Source of the DNA: Glossina fuscipes
Taxonomy: Eukaryota; Arthropoda; Insecta; Diptera; Glossinidae
DNA: 64,000 nucleotides
Assembly: GCF_014805625.2 (NCBI RefSeq)
Contig: NW_023998453.1
Coordinates: 1,136,921 to 1,200,920, forward strand
Direction of reading: 5' to 3'
Position 1 is the stretch's first letter. The number at the start of each line of letters is the position of its first letter. The notes under the pieces are model-generated. The model was not told the origin of the DNA and did not search any database. It saw only the letters and a list, made by a program, of their open reading frames with translations. The position numbers and the translations under genes are program-made. Below, one piece after another: positions 22,801-32,140 of this stretch.

Positions 22801-25668
22801 CAAAAGCTTCTCTTAGGTGCGTGTGATGTAGAATGAATGGGCAACCTGACCTTGCGGATCTAATAATTTAAGGAACAGTTTATGACCTAACTTTAAGGCA
22901 AACTCTCTATAACCTTAACACTGTATAGCTTAGGATAAGAGAGAAAGTCAGGGGCAAATTTACTCAGTTACCCCAATTTAATTGATTTTCGGCTTAAGCC
23001 TGATAAGGCCAATTACAAAGCTTAGAGAACAAATAAGAGAAAGATGTTATCGAAAAGTAAAAGTGAAGAAATAATAAACAAGAGATTTTTAAGTCTCGTC
23101 TGTTATTCTCTCTAATAAGAAATATTTGTACATTAAAATGTCTCACTGACACTTCATCCATACCTTACAAGCGTTTGGCAATCTAACTTTCTAACTAGAG
23201 TGACTATATTGGTATGTTCTTAATACTCTTAAGAAATCGGAATTATTTAACGAAAATTGTTTTTTTTTTATATATATATTTTTTTTTTTAATTTTCTTTG
23301 AAATATTTTGTACCCGTTCTTTCTTTGACGATAAAACTGTCAACTGTTTTCGTTCACTTTACCTTAACATCATTATAATGAGTCCGTTATCTTTTTACCC
23401 ATTCCACTACTTCAATTGCCTTGAAGTTTATAGAAAAAAACCAAAAGTACTACCAAGGATATGTAGGTTAATGCATGGAGCGTAAAATTGCCAAAAAAAA
23501 AAAAAAAAAAAGAAAAGAAAATCGCACCATGTAAGTGTAGAAGTCGTAACAAAAACTTACTTAACAATGTCTCAATGTGTCACTTGTTCTCTATCTACCA
23601 CCTATGTACGATATACTAATTTTTTGATTCCGTTTGCAATAATTGCGAAAGCCCCTTAAAAGCTTACAAGCTTAAGAAAATTCAGTTATACTTCCTCGAT
23701 TTGTCTTAGATTTCGAAGTGACTTTACATAAGCAATAGAATTCTAAACAATCACTCAGGGAATTCGTGTAACACGTCGGCAGTCAGAAAAAAATTAAGAA
23801 AGAGAAAGAGAGAAGATTGAGATGGTCGTCCATATGCATTCATGCATATAAAGTTCATGAGTACTTGATGCATATGAAGTACACTCGAGAAGATACATTG
23901 AAAGTTCTAAAATGATTTCAGCGCGAGTTCATGTGCTTACGTAGATCATACAGCGAATATTCCCCTAAATATCTATTGAACTCTTTTGAAATGTCGATCC
24001 AGTCTACTCGTATGTTAAGAAGTCAAATATAAATTAAATTATCATTTGATGAGGACCTGAGATGCCTATCACTTTAGGCATAGGACAATTAACTGATTGA
24101 AAACGTTTCTGTTTTTGCTCTAAAGCTTATCCCGCTAGTTATTAAGTATTATTAATTAAAAGCCAAATACATGTCTATTTAACCGGATCACGAAGATAAA
24201 GAGTAAAAAAGTCAACACGTAGAGAACATGTAGAGAGAGAGAGAGTATGTGGAAATTCACAGAAAATACATAGTAGAGCTAGCGCCGATTTATAGCCGTC
24301 CATATCGAGTAACGCCCTATCGATATCGAGGTACACCAGCTATCGACTCACTGCAATGCGACTCTTAGCGATAGGCTTACAGCCGTCGAGAAAAAAATAA
24401 ATTAAAAATATTTCGATCGGAAAACCTATATAAAAAAATATTTCAATTAAAGGGTTAACCTCAGTCCTTATATGTAAAGGTGAGCGGTCGAATTCGTGTC
24501 TTATTGGAAATTTTTTGTAGTGGGATTTATTTTTTATTCCATTTAAAATTTTTATAATGCTGGATGCTTTCTCCAAAACACAGCATAAACGGATAAACGA
24601 ACCGACATTCTTGCTAAACTTAATACACTAAGGTCTGTGAAGGATGATTAAGGTTATAAGGAGAGCATAAACCATATTCGTTGCAGTTCGGGTATAACTT
24701 ACTTACTTTCAATTTCTTCTTTTGTTTTTTTTTTTCTTGTGCTTAACTTTCACAAAAGAAAAAAAAAAAAGGCAAAGAAAACGATTTTCCAAGCCATGAA
24801 AATTGTCAGTAATATATGACTGACACAATTTGGTCGAGTTATATGATTGTCTATGGCTATGTTTTCTTTTTAAATAGCCGAAATAAACTATCAAAACTTT
24901 AGTGGATCAAGGCGGTATTTTAAATAAGTTTTAAATCAATTTATAAAAAATATTAAAGAAAATTTCCCTTACAAACGTGTGACGACAAAAAAAAAAAAAA
25001 AAACAACTCACCTTTTGATCCTTCCAGCCAACTAGCGGTGGAAAACATATGACAAACGATAATACCCATATGCCGGCTATTAAAGATTTGGCTCGTTTTG
25101 TTGACATAATGCTTGGATAAGTAACCGGTCGTGTTACAGCCACATAACGATCCAATGAAATGGCGCATAAATTTAAAATGGAAGCAGTGCACATCCAAAC
25201 ATCAACAGCCAACCAAATGCGACACCAAACATCACCAAATATCCAAACCTGCAAATAATTTTAACTATATTATCATGCGGTCTCCTATTGTCCTATTCAA
25301 GATATACATTTCAATATTATTTTTAATTTAATATCAATCAATCAATATTCCTGCATCTATGTGCTAATAATTTTCATTAAGAGAAATAAAAAAAGTTTTA
25401 AAAAACTTTTACTTACCTTAAAAACTTCCCAGGTTGCGGAAAATGGTAGAACGGCTAAGCCCACTAGAAGATCAGCCACAGCCAAATTAACAATAAAGAA
25501 ATTCGTAACACTACGTAACTTATTTGAACAGAATACAGCAGCGATAACCAATAAATTGCCGCCGATAACTAATACATTAATAAATTCCAGTATAGCTAAT
25601 GAGATCAAATTTGAAGGTTCCGTCCATTTTACTGATTTAATTAAATCTTCACACTCCGTTTCATTCAT
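6124..25668 (-). CDS. Oamb: Octopamine receptor Oamb, four coding exons
   Basis: Class A GPCR for octopamine at the plasma membrane. In Drosophila Oamb is alpha1-adrenergic-like, raises calcium and cAMP, and acts in mushroom bodies and oviduct (known of the family). Joining 25668-25417, 25248-25012, 20442-19597 and 7142-6124 gives about 783 residues beginning [15 protein letters not shown], closely like fly Oamb. Visible landmarks are Asp66 in TM2 (NLAVAD), Cys93 and Asp100 in TM3, DRY at 117-119, a CPWKC motif before TM5, FCWLPFF in TM6 and NPVIY in TM7. An N-glycosylation sequon sits at Asn2. Introns are 168 bp, 4.6 kb and 12.5 kb with phases 0, 0 and 1. Drosophila makes two isoforms that differ from the third cytoplasmic loop onward; only one such terminal exon is seen here. 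The third exon holds a 10-N gap whose printed length breaks the frame, so the exact protein length is unknown. Confidence 0.97.
7143..8774 (-). other. Oamb intron 3, 3' part
   Basis: Part of the 12.5-kb intron between TM5 and the terminal exon. It holds poly-T and poly-A runs near 7200, 7315 and 7390, an (ACAT)n tract at 7587-7612, and otherwise unique AT-rich DNA. I searched by eye for a second TM6-TM7 exon and saw none. Confidence 0.6.
7587..7612. repeat. (ACAT)n microsatellite
   Basis: About six tandem ACAT units in Oamb intron 3. Confidence 0.9.
8775..8985 (-). pseudogene. Mariner transposase C-terminal fragment
   Basis: Minus-strand segments [30 protein letters not shown] and [20 protein letters not shown] match the C-terminal end of mariner transposases (LFPKLK...ELKAIPK...CFEDWKKRWHKCI type). 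Similarity stops abruptly near 8985, where a GC-rich block of unknown nature begins. Confidence 0.7.
8986..9620. other. GC-rich island of unknown nature inside Oamb intron 3
   Basis: About half G+C against roughly a third around it, with the shift sharpest at 9300-9550. Both strands have coding-like stretches: plus 8957-9202 (81 codons), and a minus frame with [18 protein letters not shown] and [20 protein letters not shown]. Neither has a start-to-stop gene or a motif I can name. It abuts a mariner C-terminal fragment at about 8985. It could be a mobile-element segment, a decayed gene piece or transferred DNA. Confidence 0.4.
10994..11850 (+). repeat. Dispersed GAC-repeat family 1, longest copy, with inverted ends
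   Basis: About 850 bases. It begins TTATACCCATCACCGTG (10994-11010) and ends CGGTGATGGGAATAAA (11835-11850), which are near-perfect inverted repeats. Inside are two related subunits, each with a GGACAGAAG or GGACGGACGG block, plus CATGTGGGCGTTGTAGGCGTG and TGATGCTGATCAAAAATATA. Such sequences (GATCAAGAATATATA, GGACGGACGG) are widespread in Drosophila genomes too. No coding capacity. Confidence 0.6.
11851..13714 (-). other. Oamb intron 3, central part
   Basis: No exon or repeat recognised apart from short homopolymers. Slightly GC-richer at 12620-12900 without a readable frame. Confidence 0.5.
13715..14490 (-). repeat. Dispersed GAC-repeat family 1, minus-strand copy
   Basis: Two subunits in reverse orientation: GTCCGTCTGTCC near 13818 and GTCCGTCTGC near 14226, each followed by the complement of the family's TTCAAATTT and GGGCGT blocks. 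Its distal end has ACACCCTTCACGAATGGGTG near 13720, like the family's terminal hairpin. Confidence 0.5.
14491..16613 (-). other. Oamb intron 3, continued
   Basis: No exon recognised. A GC-richer patch near 15340-15415 (ACCAGGTACCGGCAGGCAAC) has no homologue I know. Minus-strand frames at 15647-16012 and 16321-16814 lack domains. Confidence 0.45.
16614..16806 (+). repeat. SINE-like family A, near full-length
   Basis: Starts with a tRNA-like head: A box TGGCCGAGTAGG at 16630-16641 and a B-box-like GGGTTGAGTTC at about 16673. A body of about 120 bases then ends in CGAATAGGGGACATTTCC. It resembles a tRNA-derived SINE. The head alone cannot fold into a normal tRNA with a matching acceptor stem, so it is not called a tRNA gene. 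Confidence 0.75.
17450..17860 (-). repeat. Dispersed GAC-repeat family 1, partial minus-strand copy
   Basis: Contains ATGTCTGTCCGTATGTCTG, the complement of the family GAC block, followed by GATCGCAAAAATG and GGCCACGCCTACCC as in other minus copies. Confidence 0.45.
18334..18600 (-). pseudogene. Mariner transposase N-terminal fragment
   Basis: An 85-codon minus-strand frame contains [35 protein letters not shown] and KPRSGRS. These are the paired helix-turn-helix region and the linker before DEPRSGRP in mariner transposases. The catalytic domain is absent downstream. A GA microsatellite lies just upstream of its start. Confidence 0.75.
18629..18682. repeat. GA microsatellite
   Basis: Nearly pure AG dinucleotides, next to the mariner N-terminal fragment. 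Confidence 0.95.
19022..19161. repeat. TA microsatellite with a longer period
   Basis: TA runs punctuated by CTATACATA and CAAAATA at a spacing of roughly 60 bases, so it is a tandem of about two composite units, not a simple TA tract. Confidence 0.85.
19597..20442 (-). CDS. Oamb: Oamb coding exon 3: long second extracellular loop, TM5
   Basis: Begins [17 protein letters not shown] after an acceptor ending CAAAG, preceded by a long pyrimidine run, and ends TTK plus G at AAAG|GTAAGT (phase 1). Residues 164 to roughly 400 form the second extracellular loop. It has six Thr then six Ala (188-199), an Asn/Asp tract (about 279-317), a Thr-Ala repeat, then [12 protein letters not shown] before TM5 ([16 protein letters not shown]). 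Sequons occur at Asn175, in a GNYTLYY context that resembles fly Oamb, and inside the Asn tract. A 10-N gap (19934-19943) splits the exon. The frames on its two sides agree only if the true gap is 2 modulo 3 bases long. No stop codons occur on either side, so the gene looks intact. Confidence 0.92.
19934..19943. other. Assembly gap of 10 N inside Oamb exon 3
   Basis: Ten Ns between the Asn/Asp-rich part of the loop and its Ser-rich continuation. Reading frames on the two sides are mutually inconsistent at the printed length. The true length must be 2 modulo 3 if the gene is intact, so this is a placeholder and not a measured gap. Confidence 0.95.
20443..22170 (-). other. Oamb intron 2, 3' part
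   Basis: Intron sequence upstream of exon 3. The A run at 20453-20477 is its pyrimidine tract on the coding strand. An exact GACAGACAGACACGCTT-like motif near 21695 resembles the dispersed GAC-repeat family but is too short to call. Nothing else recognised. Confidence 0.5.
22171..22322 (-). repeat. SINE-like family B, near full-length
   Basis: The best tRNA-like head in the window. The minus strand reads TGGCCGAGTAGGC (complement of 22299-22311), then GTGGGTTCAAATCTC, a near-perfect Pol III B box. The body differs from family A and contains AGCCTTAGATGCTAGTGCTT and an AT-rich end. The same head on two different bodies suggests related SINE families. Confidence 0.75.
22321..25011 (-). other. 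Oamb intron 2, 5' part
   Basis: Intron between exons 2 and 3. It contains a SINE-like fragment near 23750 and poly-A or poly-T runs near 23270, 23490 and 24728. A slightly GC-richer stretch at 22490-22780 matches nothing I know. A T run precedes the exon 2 donor on the plus strand. No coding exon seen. Confidence 0.5.
23752..23846 (-). repeat. SINE-like family A, 3' fragment
   Basis: Plus-strand GTGTAACACGTCGGCAGTCAG followed by GAAAGAGAAAGAGAG matches the complement of the family A distal body. Diverged; the ends are approximate. Confidence 0.4.
25012..25248 (-). CDS. Oamb: Oamb coding exon 2: TM3, DRY motif, TM4
   Basis: Encodes residues 85-163, from VWIFGD to GWKDQK. It carries the TM3 cysteine expected to bond to the second extracellular loop (Cys93), the amine-binding Asp100 (AVDVWMC), the G-protein motif DRY at 117-119, and TM4 at about 137-159. 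The acceptor is TTTGCAG|GTTTGG and the donor is AAG|GTGAGT; both junctions are phase 0, giving exactly 79 codons. This is the most conserved part of the gene. Confidence 0.97.
25417..25668 (-). CDS. Oamb: Oamb coding exon 1: N terminus, TM1, TM2
   Basis: Encodes residues 1-84, from MNETE to EVFK. TM1 is about residues 21-46 and contains GGN; TM2 is about 57-79 and contains NLAVAD. The exon as a whole starts at 25709 after the acceptor TTTGCAG, so 41 bases of 5' UTR precede the ATG at 25668-25666. A TTG nine bases upstream is in frame (TTG-AAC-GCC-ATG), but the ATG is the start that matches fly Oamb. The donor is AAG|GTAAGT at 25416, phase 0. An intron of only 168 bp follows. Confidence 0.96.
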
Positions 25669-25673
25669 GGCGT

Positions 25674-25709
25674 TCAATTCAACGACGGTTGTATAAGTTT
25701 AAAAACCAT
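25674..25709 (-). promoter_or_regulatory. Upstream ORF of 11 codons plus stop in Oamb 5' UTR
   Basis: The first base after the acceptor starts ATG GTT TTT AAA, and the frame runs [11 protein letters not shown] then TGA at 25676-25674, five bases before the Oamb ATG. A short uORF so close to the start codon usually lowers initiation at the main ORF or makes it depend on reinitiation. The sequence is seen directly; the regulatory role is inferred. If a transcript joined a different upstream exon the uORF would still be present, because it lies wholly in the coding exon. Confidence 0.6.
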
Positions 25710-26559
25710 CTGCAAAAAAAAAAAAATAAAAGACGAAAAGACAAAAAATTAAAAGGAAATTTTTTCTTTTTACACAATTTTGTAAATATTTATTTTTAAA
25801 CCAAGACAGAATTAGTGAATTTATTTATGTTGAAACAATAAGTTATTCAAATCTTTAAAGAATTTCTTTAGCTCCTCGAACGAAAATATATTTTCTAAAA
25901 TTTTTAATTTACTTCTGTCTCCTAGAGCCAGAAATATTGTTGTGTTCAAAAATAAGGGGAAATTTTATTCAACAAACATGTTTCACTCAACTTTGATGTC
26001 AATGTAAACGATCTGTTAACACGATCGTCATTTATATCTCACGAAAGTTTCCCATCATTCGATTGGTTATTTTATAAGTTCTTTCGTCTCTTGCAATTGC
26101 TGGAAATTTGCGTCGGCGACTTTTCGAAATAACTATATTTTTGAAACAAAGAATTTGTACTATAATCGTTTAAAAAAAAACAAATAGGATTTCTTATGAA
26201 AAAAAAAAAAAAATATATTATAATGATTTATGAGTGATATCAGCTGAGGGAACAGCAAGTGAAACGAATCATGTCCCCATTAATTCCATGTCATCAAGGA
26301 TGCTTTTTTACAGACACGTTATTAGTAGCATCCTTACTAAGCTCGTAATTGGATTCGACACAAATTACACATTAGCTGATTTTTGGATTACTCGTAAGAT
26401 TCATAGACTGCTGCTGCTCGTGCTGGTAATACACGTATTCCTTTTTCGCTTACCGACCTGTTTATATCTATTACTTACTTCCCTTATCGTATATGAAGAG
26501 ATATTACATCTCAGACAAAGTCGTGACTTGGATTAGTAAAATGCCGAACGAGCTGGAAA
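25710..26559 (-). other. Start of the long 5' intron upstream of Oamb coding exon 1
   Basis: The T-rich tract ending TTTGCAG is the acceptor. Beyond it is AT-rich DNA with a plus-strand 100-codon frame (26234-26536) that lies just before the DUF7869 remnant and may be its decayed upstream part. Confidence 0.5.
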
Positions 26560-27155
26560 TTGTCTTGCAAAGGATTAGAAAAAAGCGCAGAAAAATCCCA
26601 GGGAATATATTATGGATTCTCATTTGATTTGCAAAAACCGCTCCCGTATCCATAATTTTTTTTTCCCCTTAGCTTATCATGAGCGAAATATGTACGAATA
26701 CAACTTGGGTTTCCATAATTTCCATGTTGGCAATATCAAGATATATGTGTGAGATTAAAGTACAGCTTGAAGAGTTGCACAGGAGGTAGCATCATGCATT
26801 TTTTTGTATTATGCGGAGGACATAACTACTCAAAAATACATAACAGCTTACAGGGATGGGAGTTCAGCCCAAAATCGTAAAATTAAAGTGGCATTGACAT
26901 GGATGAAAATTGCTCAGTCATCGAATAGTAATAATATTGAAACAATAGACCATCACTTTTTGGTATCTGGTCATTCCCTTCTACCGAATGGCCCTGACTT
27001 TGGGTTAATAGAAATGAAAATTAAAAACAAAAAATTACTTCTACAAGCCGGAGAATTATGATGAATTGGCAGAAATGAAGTGTAGAAGAAGAACTACATT
27101 TGCGGTGAAACGATTGCCGGAGCCGGATTTAATTTCAACAAAGTCACTAGAAGTG
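26560..27155 (+). pseudogene. Remnant of a DUF7869-type mobile-element protein
   Basis: Plus-strand frames give GFSFDLQKPLPYP, MYEYNLGFHNFHVG, then an open stretch at 26804-27061 with YRDGSSAQNRKIKVALTWM, IDHHFLVSGHSLLPNGPDFG and later PENYDELAEM and FISTKSLE. This order (FDLQKTLPLP, YN-GIH, SDGCGGQN, HxFLxxGHSxLPxDRDFG) is that of DUF7869 proteins, found in many insect repetitive elements. The middle Gly-Gly-Gln is changed to Ser-Ala-Gln and there are frameshifts, so it is dead. Weaker similarity may extend upstream to about 26480. Confidence 0.65.
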
Positions 27156-30100
27156 TAAAAAATATCGCGAACGAATCTCTCTCTTGGCTGCAAATTCAAT
27201 GGATGAGATTCTGGAAAAAATCAATCCTATAAGATGTTCTGTAGAACTTTTTGATACGATTCTAAATTCCATATTTTGAATCTTTCACCTAGAAGAAGAA
27301 GACCAAAAGTATACGAAAATGTTAAATTACTTCTATTACATATCACCAGTAGACCAGTAACGAAAGAAAAACACAAAGATATTATTTGTTTACTACCATA
27401 CCTCCCTGCAGTCTTAAAATGAATCTTAAGAACTCGTAATGATAAAAGGTTAAAGTGATAAAAATGGATTACTTTTTGAAAATAATTAATAAAATGTTCA
27501 TGAATTGTTTCATTAAAGTTATTGCTTCTACGAAGTCTTTGAGTCATTCATAGGACATTCAGTGAATTTTGAAGATGGGTTAAGTCAGTTCAAGCTTTAA
27601 AAATAGAATTTTTGTACGAAATTCACATAAAATTTCTTATTAATAATAAATTTCCAAAAATTCACTCAAACGTAAATCATAAAATATATCAAAAGAAGAA
27701 ATGTATGACTTAGACCATTCATATGTGTCATCCGACTCTCATCTACTAAAAGTGTTTTCTATATGATTATTGTTGCTAGGATAAGCAATTATTTTGAAAA
27801 TGTTTTGCAAAGATTTAATTTATTACTATTTAGGGGCAGCATTCGGTTGTCAAGTGCCTGCTGATTCTAATTGAAAGCACTTATCTGAAGAATAATGCCC
27901 CCCTCCCCCCTCCGGCTCCCTTTCACGGTAGTTTCTTCACTCAGAAAGTATACCGATATTTATCGTTGAATGTTTTTAATATTTATTGAGAGATTTAATA
28001 TTTGATGGAATATTTTTTTTTTTTTTTTTTTTTGAAAATTATTGATAATTGGCTTAAGTGCACCTGCTTTTAGTCACAAAACAAGCAGATCATAAAAACA
28101 CCTACCTTAACATTTGTCGGTTTTTGCTCGCGCGTCATTTGGCCCTAGTTGCTATTTACATTGTAATTAAATGTTGTATTATATTAAGCCCGGATGGAAT
28201 TCTTCTTATCTTTTTATGAGCATCATAAAGAGATATTGGAGCAGTAAAATTAAATGTTCTGTTCGTGTAACATCTAAGCCAAAAGCTAAAGTGAGGAACT
28301 TTTTCCATTATCGGGCAAATTTTAATTTTCATACTATGGCAGGGTCCAGGACACAGTCCAGCTACTACTAAAAATGCATTGCACGTCGAACTTCCTTCTT
28401 TTTAAATCGCTCATTTTATGGCCTATCGAGCAAAAAAAAAAAAAAAAAAAAATTAAACACACACACACACGTGAGAGCATAAGCAATGCATTTGCAGCAT
28501 TACTATGTGCGAGCAAATTGAATTATTGCATATTTTAAAGGCAGCGGGGCGAGTACAGCCCGCAGGACAGCGATTGTCCATGCCTGATCTAAAGGATGTT
28601 GAAATTGTACATCGGTGTGCGATTAAAAAAGTTATAGATGCCTTGGAACACGCACTTTGTAGCCAATACCCACTGAACAGCTCAGGTAATAATGTTTCTC
28701 TGTATAGTTTCTAAGTACATTGATAAATTGTCTGGCGCATCGCAGAGAGGAAAAGTTTTTTTTTTTATAGGGATGCATATGTTTCCATCGCCTCTTTTAG
28801 ATTATGTTGTAAGTTTCTTTCTAAAAAAGTTTGAAATATCTAAAACTATGAAAACCTGCCATTTAATCACAGATCAATGTTTGCAAATTATTCAAATTTT
28901 TGATAAAGGCACCCTAAGCGTTACGACAAAAGCGCGCGCATGTTCGCTTATGTACCCGATCGTTCTTGTAACCACGGTAATAATTCTTGCGATAAATTTC
29001 AATCATTCTCTACATTTCATTGTGTCGTCCCGCCCAAATGACTTAATATTGAAACTTAATTATTGACCTTTTGTTGATATTAAGGGATTGGGTAGCAAGG
29101 AGTTGGAAAGTACTTTAAAGTCTATCTTCTTCGGATAATCGAAAAGCAGACGTGGCCGCATATTTCCTACGATTTAATTTTCAAGTATAAACTCTAAACA
29201 GTATAAAGAACAAGAAGAACAAGGATTATCCTTACAAGTCTACAAACATAATCTTACCCACAGATGCTTGCATTGCGATTTAAAGGTAAAAGAAAAAAAA
29301 AATGTTTTCGAAAACATGCTCTTCTCAACAACTTTTTCTTCGAGCTATTTTGCACTGGAACTTTAAATGCAACTCGACAATGCGACCACTGCCGTTAGAA
29401 TGCCAGCTTATTTCTGATAAATGAAAATTTGTTGATTTTGTGGCCGCTTTTTAAACGCTGCGATAGGCATTCGTCATTCCAACCATTTTCACTTTCGAAC
29501 ACAGTCCTCACAAACATCGCTCTCTTCCTTTTTTCTTGCAAGCTTATGTATATGCCAGTGGTATGGTAGTAGTTCCTTGTCATTCCGTCGACTTTCCTCG
29601 TATCAGATTTATTTTGCTTACAAGGGTTGGTTAAAGAAATTTCGATTTAGTCTTCGTTTAACATTTTAATCTAATTAACATCGTTTTAATAACAACAAAG
29701 CGGGAAAGCCTCGCTACTTTGTCATCCTTCACTTCGGAAAAAACTGTTCTTGCAATTCCCTACGTTTCTAATTTAATTAAGTCTTTCAACTAATTACAAA
29801 ACGCTTGTCACTTACATAAGATTTAAATTTAAACGAATTGCAAAGCACCTCAGCAATTTTTCAGGATACCGTGAGGAGAAGATTCAACGAAGATATTGTA
29901 AAATGAACAAAAAAAAAAATTAACGTAATGTGTCACAGTTTTGGACATTAACAGAATGTCTTTTAAGACGAGTTCAGCATAATACAACAAAACTTCTGTA
30001 CACTTCAGATTTACAAAAATCTAATAAATAACTTTAATGTTTATTATTAGATTAAAATTTTATAAGAGATAAGCAGAAAAGAAAGTCAATCTGTTTTAGA

Positions 30101-30183
30101 CTAAGGATAACATTTATCTAAAACCCGTTTGAATTAGTTACGATATATTGATGACACTTTATTTATTTTTCTTCTTTTTTTTA
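27156..30183. other. Gene-poor stretch
   Basis: Apart from the exon-like segment at 28496, I see only AT-rich DNA, a T run at 28012-28033, an A run at 28431-28452 followed by (CA)n, and C-rich patches near 27900. Confidence 0.45.
28496..28684 (+). other. Exon-like open segment, unidentified
   Basis: An acceptor-like GCATTTGCAG precedes an open frame from ATG at 28503 (MCEQIELLHILKAAGRVQ, later KDVEIVHRCAIKKVIDAL) that ends at CTCAG|GTAATA. Composition is more balanced than its surroundings. I do not recognise the peptide, and no second exon is visible. It may be an exon of a nested plus-strand gene, a mobile-element piece or chance. Confidence 0.2.
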
Positions 30184-30325
30184 CCTCCTTAATGGTCGAG
30201 TTTGCAAAGCATCTCGACTACGAACTCATTGGTCGTGGGTTTAAATCTCAAGCGCGATAGAGTTACCAATAAAACTTATAGTCTTAGAGGCTAGTACTAC
30301 AAAATATTTCTTAGAAAAATTATTG
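30184..30325 (+). repeat. SINE-like family B copy
   Basis: TGGTCGAGTTTGC (A box) and GTGGGTTTAAATCTC (B box at about 30235-30249), then GCGATAGAGTTACC and CTTAGAGGCTAGTACT of the family B body. Confidence 0.7.
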
Positions 30326-30639
30326 CATTTTATGTATATTTTTTTTGATCGGTACTAAAGAACGTTCATTAAGGCCTTTTCCCACTTTGGAGAACTAGGA
30401 TATTAAAGTAGAAATCTAGAGCTTGACATCAAGTTCACAATCTTGATATGAGATGGAGATGTAAAATTGTAAAACATACTTGAACTAATTTTTATGTCTA
30501 ATAACTTAAAAGCCTATGTATTAGAAGTAGGCGTGTTGGCATAACATGGTTTGTAAGCATAGTATGCGGGATTGTGTTTTTGTCATTTTAATTTTTTATT
30601 TAATATTTCATAGGGAAATTTGATATCAAAAAAGTCAAA

Positions 30640-30920
30640 GCGGTACAGTGGACCACGGCTCCTATATAACGAGTTTTCGGCAGTGACCGAAAAGTGATCG
30701 AAACCGAACAATTTTCAGTAGCGCTCGTCCTAGCGCTGAAATATGTATGTCAATCAAATCACGTCAGAATAACTTAACAAGAAAACAAGGCGGACAGCCG
30801 GACAGACACGGTGAAACCGCTTGAGAAAGTGGCTATTTTAAATTCTTCTGGGCGTTGCTTGCATCCGCACGAACTTGTACCACAAATGGTACAGGGTGCA
30901 GAAAGAGTGAATACATAGTA
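30640..30920 (+). repeat. Dispersed repeat family 2 copy
   Basis: CCGAACAATTTTCAGTAGCG, GGCGGACAGCCGGACAGACA, then TTCTTCTGGGCGTTGC and ACCACAAATGGTACAGGGTG. A short inverted repeat (ACCACAAATGGT) lies at its end as in the next copy. Confidence 0.5.
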
Positions 30921-30971
30921 ATGCTAACCGAGTCGTTTGAATTGAAAAAATATTTTCATTATAATCAATTG

Positions 30972-31114
30972 ACCCAAAGAAATAAATTCTAAAAATTAAG
31001 TCTGAAAGCACTAGCATCCAAGGTTATCGGCTTTACTGAAAACTCTATCGGACTTGAGATTTGAACACGCGACCATTGAGTTGCTAGTCGAGATCCGTCA
31101 CCAAATCGGCTAAA
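30972..31114 (-). repeat. SINE-like family B copy
   Basis: Plus-strand CACTAGCATCCAAGG, CTCTATCGGACTTGAG, ATTTGAACACGCGACC and CCAAATCGGC are the complement of the family B body, B box and A box in order. It lies only 650 bases from the opposite-strand copy at 30184. Confidence 0.7.
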
Positions 31115-31944
31115 ATACAATAAATTTACAATAAATTATAAAATAAAACACAAACATTAATTTTTATATCTCGACATTAGTTATTATTTAAAACTTAACG
31201 CAAGCATTTATTCGAAGCTCTCGCCGTTCAACTAACTAAGAAGAATTTGCTAAAGAAATAATTAAGAGAAAAAGGTTTACAGTTCTGTTTTTCCTAAGGT
31301 CTTTGACACTTATTTCTCGCTTCTTCAAAGATAATAATAATTTTGGTATACATTTTTCTCTTCGGTCGTAACCATCCTATCAAAGAAATGTATTGAAAAA
31401 TGATTAAAACCATCTGAAAATTACACAAAAATCGATTTCGTTAACAATAGCTTACACTCCACATTTGCCGAAGCATTTACCTTCCCATTTATTTGTAGCA
31501 TTAAGTCTCCAATGATAGACAAAAGGATCAACTGAAGTACATTTTCCAGAATAAATCACTTGGGCAAACAACAAACATTCCTGCAACTCACACTTACTAC
31601 TGTAAATACAAATGTAAATTTTCACATATCTCAACACATATTTTTATGTTGTATGATAAACAGCCATGGGCACATGAATAGCACCTATCTCAATATGAAA
31701 ATAAATATCCTTCGAATTGAAAATATTCAAGTTGTCAAAATAATTTAAAAATTATATGAAAAAATTCTTTAGATATAAAAATATTGTAAAATTTCTTAGA
31801 TGAAAAAAATTTAAAATAATTAAAAACAAACGAAAACATTAGCTCGGGACACCGGCCTATCATTAAATGCACCGCAACATTTCGCTTACCACAGTTATTG
31901 CCATAACGACATTTCAAGATGAGGTGGAAATGGGGAAAATATTT

Positions 31945-32140
31945 CAATCCGAACCCTTTTCAATAGCCTTCGTTCTTGAACCAAGACACGTCAGTATAGC
32001 AAACTTCATCAAAACAGGGACATACAAGCTTAAATCGATAGTACAATAAAAAGAAAATCTATCTCAAGTCCTTCTGGGTATGGCATACATCCGCCTAAAT
32101 TTAATATACCCTTGCACCATAAATGGTGCGGTACAATAAA
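31945..32140 (+). repeat. Dispersed repeat family 2 copy
   Basis: CAATCCGAACCCTTTTCAAT and CAGTATAGCAAACTTCATCA, ending TGCACCATAAATGGTGCGGT, a perfect hairpin with GCACCAT/ATGGTGC arms. Confidence 0.5.

Noticed and set aside
25669..25677. Oamb start at the in-frame TTG upstream (giving two extra residues before MNETE)
   Set aside because: The ATG at 25668 matches the known Oamb N terminus; TTG starts are not expected in fly nuclear genes.
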